A DNA stretch of 64,000 nt from Megalopta genalis (Eukaryota; Arthropoda; Insecta; Hymenoptera; Halictidae), in assembly GCF_051020955.1 (NCBI RefSeq), contig NW_027476199.1:186001-250000 (forward strand), written 5' to 3'. Numbering within the stretch: position 1 is the stretch's first letter; each line of letters begins with the position of its first letter. Made by a program: the position numbers and the translations under genes. A model generated the notes under the pieces. The model searched no databases. It was not told where the DNA came from and was given only the letters and a program-made list of their open reading frames with translations. This document shows positions 12,481 through 26,185 of the stretch, one piece after another.

Positions 12481-14741
12481 TCGATTGTTTCGGCTGCATA
12501 TGAAGCTAAATCATGTATAACACAAGTATTTGAAGCTAAACCATTTATTTCGCATGGATTCGAAGATAAGCATTCTACTTCGCATTGATTTGAAGCTAAC
12601 TCGTTCATTTCGACTGCATTTGAAGCTAAATCATTTATATCACAAGTATTTGAAGCTAAACCATTTGATTCGCATGTATTTGAAACTAAGCATTCTACTT
12701 CGCAATGATTTGAAGCTAAATCATGTGCTTCGTATGGATTTAAAGCTAACTCGTTTGTTTCGCATGCAGTTGAAGTTAAATCATGTATAAAACAAGAATT
12801 TGAAGCTAAACTATTTGTTTCGCATCGATTTGAAGCTAAACAATGTTTTTCGAATGAATTTGAAGATAAATCATGTGTTTCGCATGGATTTGAAGCTAAC
12901 TCGATTGTTTCGCATGCAGTTGAAGCTAACTCATCTATATCACAATTATTTGAAGCCAAACCATTTGTTTCTCATGGATTTGAAACTAAGCCTTTTACTT
13001 AGCATTGATTTGAAGCGAAATCATGTGTTTCGCATGGATTTGAAGCTAACTCGTGTGTTTCGCATTGATTTGAAGCTAAATCATGTGTTTCGCATGCAGT
13101 TGAAGCTACCTCATCTATATCACAATTATTTGAAGCCAAACCATTTGTTTCTCATTGATTTGAAACTAAGCCTTCTACTTAGCATTGATTTGAAGCTAAA
13201 TCATGTGTTTCGCATGGATTTGAAGCTAACACGTTTGTTTCGCATGCAGTTGAAGTTAATTCATGCATAGAACAAGAATTTGAAGCTAAACTATTTGTTT
13301 CGCATGGATTCGAAGATATGCCTTCTACTTCGCATTGATTTGAAGCTAAATCATGTGTTTCGCTTGAATGTGAAGCTAACGTGTTTTCTTCGCATGCAGT
13401 TGAAGTTAAATCATGCATAGAATAAGAATTTGAAGCTAAACTATTCGTTTCGCATGGATTTGAAGCTAAGGCTTCTACTTCGCATTGATTTGAAGCTAAA
13501 TCATGTGTTTCGCATGGATTTGAAGCTAACTCGATTGTTTCGCATGCAGTGGAAGCTAAATCATCTATATCAAAAGTATTTGAAGCTAAACAATTTGTTT
13601 CGCATGGATTCGAAGATATGCCTTCTACTTCGCATTGATTTGAAGCTAAATCATGTGTTTCACATGGATTTGAAGCTAACTCGTTCATTTCGCCTGGATT
13701 TGAAGCTAAATCATTTATATCACAAGTACTTGAAGCTAAACCATTTGATTCGCATGTATTTGAAACTAAGAATTCTAATATTGATTTGAAGCTAAATCAT
13801 GTGTTTCGCATGGTTTTGAAGCTAACTCGATTGTTTCGCATGCAGTTGAAGCTAAATCATCTATATCAAAAGTATTTGAAGCTAAACAATTTGTTTCGCA
13901 TGGAATCGAAGATAAGCATTCTACTTCGCATTGATTTGAAGCTAAATCATGTGTTTCGTATGGATTTGAAGCTAACTCGTTTGTTTTGCCTGCATTTGAA
14001 GCTGAATCATGTATATCACAAGTATTTGAAGCTAAACTGTTCGATTGGCATAGATTTGAAGCTAAGCCTTCCACTTCGCATTGATTTGAAGATAAATCAT
14101 GTGATTCGCGTGGATTTGAAGCTAACTCGTTTGTTTCGCATGCAGTTGAAGCTAAATCATGTATATCACAAGTATTTGAAGCTAAACCATACGTATCGCA
14201 TGGATTTGAAGCTAAGCCTTCTACTTCGCATGAATTTGAAGTTAAATCATGTGTTTCGCATGGATTTGAAACTAAATCATGTGCTTCGCTTGGATTTGAA
14301 GCTAACTCGATTGATTCGCATGCAGTTGAAGCTAAATCATGTATAACACAAGTATTTGTAGCTGAACCATTTGATTCGCATGAATATTAATTTAAACCCT
14401 GTGTTTCGCATGAATATTAAGATAAAACATGTGTTTCGCATGAATATGAAGCTAAATGGTGTGTTTCACGTGTATTTGAAGCTAACTCGTTTGTTTCGCC
14501 TGCATTTGAAGCTATATCACTTATATCACAAGTATTTGATGCTAATCATGTGTGTCACATGGATTCGAATCTAAACCTTCTACTTCGCATTGATTTGAAG
14601 CTAAATCACTTTTTTCGCATGGATTTTAAGCTAACTCGTTTGTTTCGCATTCAGTTGAAGCTAAATCATGTATATCACAAGTATTTGAAGCTAACCCATT
14701 TGTTTCGCATGGATTTGAAGCTAAGCCTTCTACTTCGCATT

Positions 14742-14801
14742 GATTTGAAGGTAAATCATGTTTTTCGCATTGTTTTGTAACTATCTCGTTTGTTTCGAAT
14801 G
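14742..14801 (+). repeat. Intact two-monomer form of the 7-bp deletion marker
   Basis: These 60 bases are two full monomers with the rare sequences GAAGGTAAATCATG and GTTTTGTAACTATCTCG. The 2,182-bp blocks carry the same pair in 53 bases (for example 1,780-1,832). Full length fits the monomer period, so this is most likely the ancestral state. A second intact copy is at about 24,487-24,546. Confidence 0.82.
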
Positions 14802-16064
14802 CAGTTGAAGCTAAACCGTGTATAAAACAAGGATTTGAAGATAAATCATTCGATCCGCATGGATTAGAAGCTAACTCGATTGTTTCGAGTGCATATGAAG
14901 CTATATCACTTATATCGCAATTATCTGAAGATAAATCATTTGTTTCTCATGTATTTGAAGCTAAGCCTTCTACTTCGCATTGATTTGAAGCTAAATCATG
15001 TGATTCGCATGGATTTGAAGCTAACTCGATTGTTCCGAGTGCATTTGAAGCTATATCACTTATATCGCAATTATCTGAAGATAAATCATTTGTTTCTCTT
15101 GTATTTGACGCTAAGCCTTCTACTTCGCATGAATTTGAAGCTAAATCATGTGTTCCGTTTGGATTTGAAACTAACTCGACTGTTTCGGCTGCATATGAAA
15201 CTAAATCATGTATAACACAAGTATTTGAAGCTAAACCATTTGATTCGCATGTATTTGAAACTAAGCATTCTACTTCGCAATGATTTGAAGCTAAATCATG
15301 TGCTTCGTATGGATTTAAAGCTAACTCGTTTGTTTCGCATGCAGTTGCAGTTAAATCATGTATAAAACAAAAACTTGAATCTAAACTATTTGTTTCGCAT
15401 GAATTTGAAGCTAAACAATGTGTTTCAAATGAATTTGAATATAAATCATGTGTTTCGCATGGATTTGAAGCTAACTCGATTGTTTCGCATGCAGTTGAAG
15501 CTAAATCATCTATATCAAAAGTATTTGAAGCTGAACCATTTGTTTCGCATGAATATTAAGCTAAACCACGTGTTTCGAATGAATTTGAAGCTAAATCATG
15601 TGTTTTGCATGGATTTGAAGCTAACTCGTTCATTTCGCCTGCAGTTGAAGCTAAATCGTTTGTTTCGCATGCAGTTGAAGTTAATTCATGTATAAAACAA
15701 GAATTTGAAGCTAAACTACTTGTTTCGCAAGGATTTAAAGCTAAACAATGTGTTTCGAATGAATTTGAAGATAAATCATGTGTTTCGCATGGATTTGAAG
15801 CTAACTCGTTTGTTTCGCCTGCATTTGAAGCTAAATCATTTATATCACAAGTATTTGAAGCTAAACCATTTGATACGTTTGTAGTGGAAGCTAAGCCTTC
15901 TACTTCGCATTAATTTGAAGCTAATCCATGTGATTCGCGTGGATTTGAAGCCAACGTGTTTGTTTCGCATGCAGTTGAAGCTAAATCATGCATAAGACAA
16001 GAATTTGAAGCTAAACTATTTGTTTCGCATGCAGATGAAGCTAAATCATCTATATCACAAGTAT

Positions 16065-19000
16065 TTGAGGCCAAACCATTTGTTTCTCATGGATTTGAAA
16101 CTAAACCTTCGACTTAGCATTGATTTGAAGCTAAATCATGTGTTTCGCATGGATTTGAAGCTAACTCGTTTGTTTCGCATGCAGTTGAAGCTAAATCATG
16201 TATATCACAAGTATTTGAAACTGAACCATTTGATTCGCATGAATATTAAGGTGAACCATTTGTATCGAATGAAGTTGTGGCTAAATCATGTGTTTCGAAT
16301 CGATTTGAAGCTAACTCGTTTGTTTCGCACGCAGTTGAAGCTAACTCATCTATATCACAATTATTTGAAGCCAAACCATTTGTTTCTCATGGATTTGAAA
16401 CTAAGCCTTCTACTTAGCATTGATTTGAAGCTAAATCATGTGTTTCGCATGGATTTGAAGCTAACTCGTTTGTTTCGCATGCAGTTGAAGCTAAATCATG
16501 TATATCACAAGTATTTGAAACTGAACCATTTGATTCGCATGAATATTAAGGTGAACCATTTGTATCGAATGAAGTTGTGGCTAAATCATGTGTTTCGAAT
16601 CGATTTGAAGCTAACTCGTTTGTTTCGCACGCAGTTGAAGCTAAATCATGTATAAAACAAGAATTTGAAGCTAAATTATTTGTTTCGCATGGATTCGAAG
16701 ATAAGCCTTCTACTTCGCATTGATTTGAAGCTAAATCATGTGTTTCGCTTGGATGTGAAGCTAACGTGTTTTCTTCGCATGCAGTTGAAGCTAATTCATG
16801 CATAGAACAAGAATTTGAAGCTAAACTATTTGTTTCGCATGGATTTGAAGCTAAACAATGTGCTTCGAATGAATTTGAAGCTAAATCATGTGTTTCGCAT
16901 GGATTTGAAGCTAACTCGTTTGTTTCGCATGCAGTTGAAGCTAAATCATCTATATCACAAATATTTGAAGCCAAACCATTTGTTTCTCATGGATGTGAAA
17001 CTAAGCCTTCTACTTAGCATTGATTTGAAGCTAAATCATGTGTTACGCATGGATTTTAAGCTAACTCGTTTGTTTCGCATGCGGTTGAAGCTCAATCATG
17101 TATAAAACAAGAATTTGATGCTAAACCATCTGTTTCGCGTGGATTTGAAGCTATGTCTTCCACTTCGCTTTGATTTGAAGCTAAATCATGTGTTTCGCAT
17201 GGATTTGAAGCTAACTCGTTTGTTTCACGTGCATTTGAAGCTATATCATGTATATCACAAGTATTTGAAACTAAACCATTTATTTCGCATGGATTCGAAG
17301 ATAAGCATTCTACTTCGCATTGATTTGAAGCTAAATCATGTGTTTCGCGTGGATTTGAAGCTAACTCGTTTGTTTCGCATGCAGTTGAAGCTAAATCATG
17401 TATATCACAAGTATTTGAAGCTAAACCATTTGATTCGCATGGATTCGAAGATAAGCCTTCTACTTCGCACGAATTTGAAGCTAAATCATGTCTTTCGTTT
17501 GGATTTGAAGGTAACTCGTTAGTTTAACCTGCATTTGAAGCTATATCATGTATATCACAAGTATTTGAAGCTAAACCATTTGTTTCGCATGGATTCGAAG
17601 ATAAGCATTCTACTTCGCATTGATTTGAAGCTAAATCATGTTTTTCGCAGGGATTTGAAGCTAACTCGTTCATTTCGCCAGCATTTGAAGCTAAATCATT
17701 TATATCACAAGTATTTGAAGCTAAACCATATGATTCGCATGGATTTGAAGATAAGCCTTCTACTTCGCATGAATTTGAAGCTAAATCATGTCTTTCGTTT
17801 GGATTTGAAACTAACTCGATTGTTTCGGCTGGATATGAAGCTAAATCATGTACATCACAAGTATTTGAAGCTAAAGCATTTGATTCGCATGGATTTGAAG
17901 CTAAGCCTTCTACTTCGCATTGATTTGAAGCTAAATCAGGTGTTTCTCTTGGATTTGAAGCTAACTCGTTATCTTCACCTGCATTTGAAGCTATATCATG
18001 TATATCACAAGTATTTGAAGCTAAACCATTTGTTTCGCATGGATTCGAAGATAAGCATTCTACTTCGCATTGATTTGAAGCTAAATCATGTGTTTCGAAT
18101 GGATTTGAAACTAAATCATGTGCTTCGCTTGGATTTGAAGATAACTCGCTTGATCCGCATGCAGTATGAAGCTAAATCATGTATAACACAAGTATTTGTA
18201 GCTGAACCATTTGATCCGCATGAATATTAATTTAAACCCCCGTCTTTCGCATGAATTTTAAGATAAAACATGTGTTTCGCATGAATATGAAGCTAAATGG
18301 TGTGTTTCACGTGGATTCGAAGCTAACTCGTTTGTTTCGCCTGCATTTGAAGCTATATCACTTATATCACAAGTATTTGATGCTAATCATGTGTGTCACA
18401 TGGATTCGAATCTAAACCTTCTACTTCGCATTGATTGAAGCTACATCTAGTGTTTCGCTTGGATTTGAAGCTAACACGTCTGTTTCACATGCAGTTGAAG
18501 CCTAAATCATGTATATCACAAATATTTGAAGCTGAACCATTTGTTTCGCATGGATTTGAAGCTAAGCCTTCTAATTCGGATTGATTTGAAGCTAAATCAT
18601 GTGTTTCGCATGGATATGAAGCTAACTCGTTTGTTTCGCATGCAGTTGAAGCTAAATCATGTATATCACAAGTATTTGAAACTGAACCATTTGATTCGCA
18701 TGAATATTAAGGTGAACCATTTGTATCGAATGAAGGTTGTGGCTAAATCATGTGTTTCGAATCGATTTGAAGCTAACTCGTTTGTTTCGCACGCAGTTGA
18801 AGCTAACTCATCTATATCACAATTATTTGAAGCCAAACCATTTGTTTCTCATGGATTGAAACTAAGCCTTCTACTTAGCATTGATTTGAAGCTAAATCAT
18901 GTGTTTCGCATGGATTGAAGCTAACTCGTTTGTTTCGCATGCAGTTGAAGCTAAATCATGTATATCACAAGTATTTGAAACTGAACCATTTGATTCGCAT

Positions 19001-22000
19001 GAATATTAAGGTGAACCATTTGTATCGAATGAAGTTGTGGCTAAATCATGTGTTTCGAATCGATTTGAAGCTAACTCGTTTGTTTCGCACGCAGTTGAAG
19101 CTAAATCATGTATAAAACAAGAATTTGAAGCTAAATTATTTGTTTCGCATGGATTCGAAAGATAAGCCTTCTACTTCGCATTGATTTGAAGCTAAATCAT
19201 GTGTTTCGCTTGGATGTGAAGCTAACGTGTTTTCTTCGCATGCAGTTGAAGCTAAATCATGCATAGAACAAGAATTTGAAGCTAAACTATTTGTTTCGCA
19301 TGGATTTGAAGCTAAACAATGTGCTTCGAATGAATTTGAAGCTAAATCATGTGTTTCGCCATGGATTTGAAGCTAACTCGTTTGTTTCGCCTGCATTTGA
19401 AGCTGAATCATGTATATCACAAGTATTTGAAGCTAAACCATTTAATTCGCATGGATTCGAAGATAAGCATTCTACTTCGCATTGATTTGAAGCTAAATCA
19501 TGTGTTTCGCGTGGATGTAAAGCTAACTCGTTTGTTTCGCATGCAGTTGAAGCTAAATCATGTATATCACAAGTATTTGAAGCTAAACCATTTATTTCGC
19601 ATGGATTCGAAGATAAGCATTCTACTTCGCATTGATTTAAAGCTAAATCAAGTGTTTCGCATGGATTTGAAGCTAACTCGTTCATTTTGCTGCATTTGAA
19701 GCTAAATCATTTATATCAAAAGTATTTGAAGCTAAACCATTTGATTCGCATGGATTCGAAGATAAGCCTTCTACTTCGCACGAATTTGAAGCTAAATCAT
19801 GTCTTTCGTTTGGATTTGAAGCTAACTCGTTAGTTTAACCTGCATTTGAAGCTATATCATGTATATCACAAGTATTTGAAGCTAACCATTTGTTTCGCAT
19901 GATTCGAAGATAAGCATTCTACTTCGCATTGATTGAAGCTAAATCATGTTTTTCGCAGGGATTTGAGCTAACTCGTTCATTTCACCAGCATTTGAAGCTA
20001 AATCATTTATATCACAAGTATTTGAAGCTAAACCATATGATTCGCGTGGATTTGAAGATAAGCCTTCTACTTCGCATGAATTTGAAGCTAAATCATGTCT
20101 TTCGTTTGGATTTGAAACTACTCGATTGTTTCGGCTGGATATGAAGCTAAATCATGTACATCACAAGTATTTGAAGCTAAAGCATTTGATTCGCATGGAT
20201 TTGAAGCTAGCCTTCTACTTCGGATTGATTTGAAGCTAAATCATGTGTTTCGCATGGATTTGAAGCTAACTCGTTTGTTTCGCATGCATTTGAAGTTAAA
20301 TCATGTATAAAACAAGAATTTGAAGCTAAACTATTTGTTTCGCATGGATTTAGAGCTAAACAATGTGTTTCGAATGAACTTGAAGATAAATCAAGTGTTT
20401 CGCATGGATTTGAAGCTAACTCGATTGTTTCGCATGCAGTTGAAGCTAAATCATGTATAAAACAAGAATTTGAAGCTAAACTATTTGTTTCGCATGGATT
20501 TGAAGCTAAACAATGTGCTTTGAATGAATTTGAAGCTAAATCATGTGTTCGCTTGAATTTGGAGCTTACTCGTTTGTTTTGCCTGCATTTGAAGCTGAAT
20601 CATGTATATCACAAGTATTTGAAGCTAAACCATTTAATTCGTTTGGACTTGAAGCTAAGCCTTCTACTTCACATTAATTTGAAGCTAAATCATGTGTTTC
20701 GCTTGGATTTGAAGCTAATACGTCTGTTTCCACATGCAGTTGAAGCTAAATCATGCATAAAACAAGAATTTGAAGCTAAACTATTTGTTTCGCATGGATT
20801 TGAAGCTAACAATGTGCTTCGTATGAATTTGAAGCTGAATCATGTCCTTCGTTTGGATTTGAAAGTAACTCGTTTTGTTTCGCATGCAGTTGAAGCTAAA
20901 TCATGTATATCACAAGTATTTGAAACTAAACCTTCTGATTCGCATGAATATTAAGGTGATCCATGCCATGTGTATCGAATGAGTTTGAGGATAAATCATG
21001 TGATTCGCATGGATTTGAAGCTAACTTGTTTGTTTTGCCTGCATTTGTAGCTGAATCATGTATATCGCAAGTATTTGAAGCTAAACCATTTGATTCGTTT
21101 GTACTTGAAGCTAAGCCTTCTACTTCGCATTAGTTTGAAGCTAAATCATGTGGTTCGTTTGGATTTGAAACTAACTCGCTTGATTCGCATGCAGTTGAAG
21201 CTAAATCATGTATATCACAAATATTTGAAGCTGAACCATTTGTTTCGCATGGATTTGAAGCTAAGCCTTCTACTTCGGATTGATTTGAAGCTAAATCATG
21301 TGTTTCGCATGGATTTGAAGCTAACTCGTTTGTTTCGCATGCATTTGAAGTTAAATCATGTATAAAACAAGAATTTGAAGCTAAACTATTTGTTTCGCAT
21401 GGATTTAAAGCTAAACAATGTGTTTCGAATGAACTTGAAGATAAATCATGTGTTTCGCATGGATTTGAAGCTAACTCGATTGTTTCGCATGCAGTTGAAG
21501 CTAAATCATGTATAAAACAAGAATTTGAAGCTAAACTATTTGTTTCGCATGGATTTGAAGCTAAACAATGTGCTTTGAATGAATTTGAAGCTAAATCATG
21601 TGTTTCGCTTGAATTTGGAGCTTACTCGTTTGTTTTGACTGCATTTGAAGCTGAATCATGTATATCACAAGTATTTGAAGCTAAACCATTTAATTCGTTT
21701 GGACTTGAAGCTAAGCCTTCTACTTCACATTAATTTGAAGCTAAATCATGTGTTTCGCTTGGATTTGAAGCTAATACGTCTGTTTCACATGCAGTTGAAG
21801 CTAAATCATGCATAAAACAAGAATTTGAAGCTAAACTATTTGTTTCGCATGGATTTGAAGCTAAACAATGTGCTTCGTATGAATTTGAAGCTGAATCATT
21901 TCCTTCGCTTGGATTTGAAAGTAACTCGTTTGTTTCGCATGCAGTTGAAGCTAAATCATGTATATCACAAGTATTTGAAACTAAACCTTCTGATTCCCAT

Positions 22001-25000
22001 GAATATTAAGGTGAACCATGTGTATCGAATGAGTTTGAGGATAAATCATGTGATTCGCATGGATTTGAAGCTAACTTGTTTGTTTTGCCTGCATTTGTAG
22101 CTGAATCATGTATATCGCAAGTATTTGAAGCTAAACCATTTGATTCGTTTGTACTTGAAGCTAAGCCTTCTACTTCGCATTAGTTTGAAGCTAAATCATG
22201 TGGTTCGTTTGGATTTGAAACTAACTCGATTGTTTCGGCTGCATATGAAGCTAAATCATGTATAACACAAGTATTTGAAGCTAAACCATTTATTTCGCAT
22301 GGATTCGAAGATAAGCATTCTACTTCGCATTGATTTGAAGCTAACTCGTTCATTTCGACTGCATTTGAAGCTAAATCATTTATATCACAAGTATTTGAAG
22401 CTAAACCATTTGATTCGCATGTATTTGAAACTAAGCATTCTACTTCGCAATGATTTGAAGCTAAATCATGTGCTTCGTATGGATTTAAAGCTAACTCGTT
22501 TGTTTCGCATGCAGTTGAAGTTAAATCATGTATAAAACAAGAATTTGAAGCTAAACTATTTGTTTCGCATCGATTTGAAGCTAAACAATGTTTTTCGAAT
22601 GAATTTGAAGATAAATCATGTGTTTCGCATGGATTTGAAGCTAACTCGATTGTTTCGCATGCAGTTGAAGCTAACTCATCTATATCACAATTATTTGAAG
22701 CCAAACCATTTGTTTCTCATGGATTTGAAACTAAGCCTTTTACTTAGCATTGATTTGAAGCGAAATCATGTGTTTCGCATGGATTTGAAGCTAACTCGTG
22801 TGTTTCGCATTGATTTGAAGCTAAATCATGTGTTTCGCATGCAGTTGAAGCTACCTCATCTATATCACAATTATTTGAAGCCAAACCATTTGTTTCTCAT
22901 TGATTTGAAACTAAGCCTTCTACTTAGCATTGATTTGAAGCTAAATCATGTGTTTCGCATGGATTTGAAGCTAACACGTTTGTTTCGCATGCAGTTGAAG
23001 TTAATTCATGCATAGAACAAGAATTTGAAGCTAAACTATTTGTTTCGCATGGATTCGAAGATATGCCTTCTACTTCGCATTGATTTGAAGCTAAATCATG
23101 TGTTTCGCTTGAATGTGAAGCTAACGTGTTTTCTTCGCATGCAGTTGAAGTTAAATCATGCATAGAATAAGAATTTGAAGCTAAACTATTCGTTTCGCAT
23201 GGATTTGAAGCTAAGGCTTCTACTTCGCATTGATTTGAAGCTAAATCATGTGTTTCGCATGGATTTGAAGCTAACTCGATTGTTTCGCATGCAGTGGAAG
23301 CTAAATCATCTATATCAAAAGTATTTGAAGCTAAACAATTTGTTTCGCATGGATTCGAAGATATGCCTTCTACTTCGCATTGATTTGAAGCTAAATCATG
23401 TGTTTCACATGGATTTGAAGCTAACTCGTTCATTTCGCCTGGATTTGAAGCTAAATCATTTATATCACAAGTACTTGAAGCTAAACCATTTGATTCGCAT
23501 GTATTTGAAACTAAGAATTCTAATATTGATTTGAAGCTAAATCATGTGTTTCGCATGGTTTTGAAGCTAACTCGATTGTTTCGCATGCAGTTGAAGCTAA
23601 ATCATCTATATCAAAAGTATTTGAAGCTAAACAATTTGTTTCGCATGGAATCGAAGATAAGCATTCTACTTCGCATTGATTTGAAGCTAAATCATGTGTT
23701 TCGTATGGATTTGAAGCTAACTCGTTTGTTTTGCCTGCATTTGAAGCTGAATCATGTATATCACAAGTATTTGAAGCTAAACTGTTCGATTGGCATAGAT
23801 TTGAAGCTAAGCCTTCCACTTCGCATTGATTTGAAGATAAATCATGTGATTCGCGTGGATTTGAAGCTAACTCGTTTGTTTCGCATGCAGTTGAAGCTAA
23901 ATCATGTATATCACAAGTATTTGAAGCTAAACCATACGTATCGCATGGATTTGAAGCTAAGCCTTCTACTTCGCATGAATTTGAAGTTAAATCATGTGTT
24001 TCGCATGGATTTGAAACTAAATCATGTGCTTCGCTTGGATTTGAAGCTAACTCGATTGATTCGCATGCAGTTGAAGCTAAATCATGTATAACACAAGTAT
24101 TTGTAGCTGAACCATTTGATTCGCATGAATATTAATTTAAACCCTGTGTTTCGCATGAATATTAAGATAAAACATGTGTTTCGCATGAATATGAAGCTAA
24201 ATGGTGTGTTTCACGTGTATTTGAAGCTAACTCGTTTGTTTCGCCTGCATTTGAAGCTATATCACTTATATCACAAGTATTTGATGCTAATCATGTGTGT
24301 CACATGGATTCGAATCTAAACCTTCTACTTCGCATTGATTTGAAGCTAAATCACTTTTTTCGCATGGATTTTAAGCTAACTCGTTTGTTTCGCATTCAGT
24401 TGAAGCTAAATCATGTATATCACAAGTATTTGAAGCTAACCCATTTGTTTCGCATGGATTTGAAGCTAAGCCTTCTACTTCGCATTGATTTGAAGGTAAA
24501 TCATGTTTTTCGCATTGTTTTGTAACTATCTCGTTTGTTTCGAATGCAGTTGAAGCTAAACCGTGTATAAAACAAGGATTTGAAGATAAATCATTCGATC
24601 CGCATGGATTAGAAGCTAACTCGATTGTTTCGAGTGCATATGAAGCTATATCACTTATATCGCAATTATCTGAAGATAAATCATTTGTTTCTCATGTATT
24701 TGAAGCTAAGCCTTCTACTTCGCATTGATTTGAAGCTAAATCATGTGATTCGCATGGATTTGAAGCTAACTCGATTGTTCCGAGTGCATTTGAAGCTATA
24801 TCACTTATATCGCAATTATCTGAAGATAAATCATTTGTTTCTCTTGTATTTGACGCTAAGCCTTCTACTTCGCATGAATTTGAAGCTAAATCATGTGTTC
24901 CGTTTGGATTTGAAACTAACTCGACTGTTTCGGCTGCATATGAAACTAAATCATGTATAACACAAGTATTTGAAGCTAAACCATTTGATTCGCATGTATT

Positions 25001-25809
25001 TGAAACTAAGCATTCTACTTCGCAATGATTTGAAGCTAAATCATGTGCTTCGTATGGATTTAAAGCTAACTCGTTTGTTTCGCATGCAGTTGAAGTTAAA
25101 TCATGTATAAAACAAAAACTTGAATCTAAACTATTTGTTTCGCATGAATTTGAAGCTAAACAATGTGTTTCAAATGAATTTGAATATAAATCATGTGTTT
25201 CGCATGGATTTGAAGCTAACTCGATTGTTTCGCATGCAGTTGAAGCTAAATCATCTATATCAAAAGTATTTGAAGCTGAACCATTTGTTTCGCATGAATA
25301 TTAAGCTAAACCACGTGTTTCGAATGAATTTGAAGCTAAATCATGTGTTTTGCATGGATTTGAAGCTAACTCGTTCATTTCGCCTGCAGTTGAAGCTAAA
25401 TCGTTTGTTTCGCATGCAGTTGAAGTTAATTCATGTATAAAACAAGAATTTGAAGCTAAACTACTTGTTTCGCAAGGATTTAAAGCTAAACAATGTGTTT
25501 CGAATGAATTTGAAGATAAATCATGTGTTTCGCATGGATTTGAAGCTAACTCGTTTGTTTCGCCTGCATTTGAAGCTAAATCATTTATATCACAAGTATT
25601 TGAAGCTAAACCATTTGATACGTTTGTAGTGGAAGCTAAGCCTTCTACTTCGCATTAATTTGAAGCTAATCCATGTGATTCGCGTGGATTTGAAGCCAAC
25701 GTGTTTGTTTCGCATGCAGTTGAAGCTAAATCATGCATAAGACAAGAATTTGAAGCTAAACTATTTGTTTCGCATGCAGATGAAGCTAAATCATCTATAT
25801 CACAAGTAT
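16065..25809 (+). repeat. ~10-kb tandem block SD3, copy 2
   Basis: From 16,065 to 18,160 and from 20,970 to 25,809 it is almost identical to copy 1. The differences I saw in the right-hand part are few, for example TTTTGACTGC at about 21,636 versus TTTTGCCTGC, and GTTGAAGTTAAATC at about 25,098 versus GTTGCAGTTAAATC. Between these parts lies a stretch dense in small indels (annotated separately). The junction with copy 1 lies in 16,005-16,110: the left side matches the end of copy 2 at 25,750 and the right side matches 6,021, as expected for unequal exchange. Confidence 0.9.
18165..20970. other. Indel-dense stretch within SD3 copy 2 (probable unpolished assembly)
   Basis: Compared with 8,121-11,225, this 2.8 kb shows 21 small indels. 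Insertions are near 18,165, 18,237, 18,500, 18,734, 19,157, 19,360, 20,731 and 20,874, plus a 5-base one near 20,963. Single-base deletions are near 18,436, 18,853, 18,915, 19,690, 19,884, 19,901, 19,932, 19,963, 20,119, 20,209, 20,549 and 20,808. The insertions total +13 and the deletions -12. With a 300-bp deletion near 19,370 this gives exactly the observed offset change. Many indels are in short homopolymers or adjacent identical bases. The rest of the window has only occasional indels. Confidence 0.85.
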
Positions 25810-26185
25810 TTGAAACCAAACCATTTGTTTCTCATGGATTTGAAACTAAACCTTCGACTTAGCATTGATTTGAAGCTAAATCATGTGTTTCGCATGGATT
25901 TGAAGCTAACTCGTTTGTTTCGCATGCAGTTGAAGTTAAATCATGTATAAAACAAGAACTTGAAGCTAAAGTATTTGTTTCGCATGGATTTAAAGCTAAA
26001 CAATGTGTTTCAAATGAACTTGAAGATAAATCATGTGTTTCGCATGGATTTGAAGCTAACTCGTTTGTTTCGCATGCAGTTGAAGCTAAATCATGCATAA
26101 AACAAGAATTTGATGCTAAACCATTTGTTTCGCGTTGATTTGAGTCTAAGCCTTCCACTTCGCATTGATTTGAAGCTAAATCATG

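Larger units (their letters stand above)
6021..16064 (+). repeat. ~10-kb tandem block SD3, copy 1
   Basis: Duplicated directly downstream at 16,065-25,809. The offset is 10,044 up to about 18,160 and 9,745 from about 20,970 onward. The 299-bp change is fully explained by a 300-bp (two-HOR) deletion near 19,370 in copy 2 and a net +1 from 21 small indels. Inside this copy are a 300-bp tandem pair (6,021-6,620), a 2,459-bp pair and a 1,050-bp pair. Its last part (about 14,580-15,220) holds the intact form of the sequence that carries a 7-bp deletion in the 2,182-bp blocks. Confidence 0.9.

Noticed and set aside
16065..25809. The whole ~10-kb duplication as a pure assembly artefact
   Set aside because: Copy-specific differences, including substitutions outside the indel-dense stretch and a 300-bp deletion, favour real copies. 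The indel-dense part is still suspect, so this remains open and is listed as a finding.
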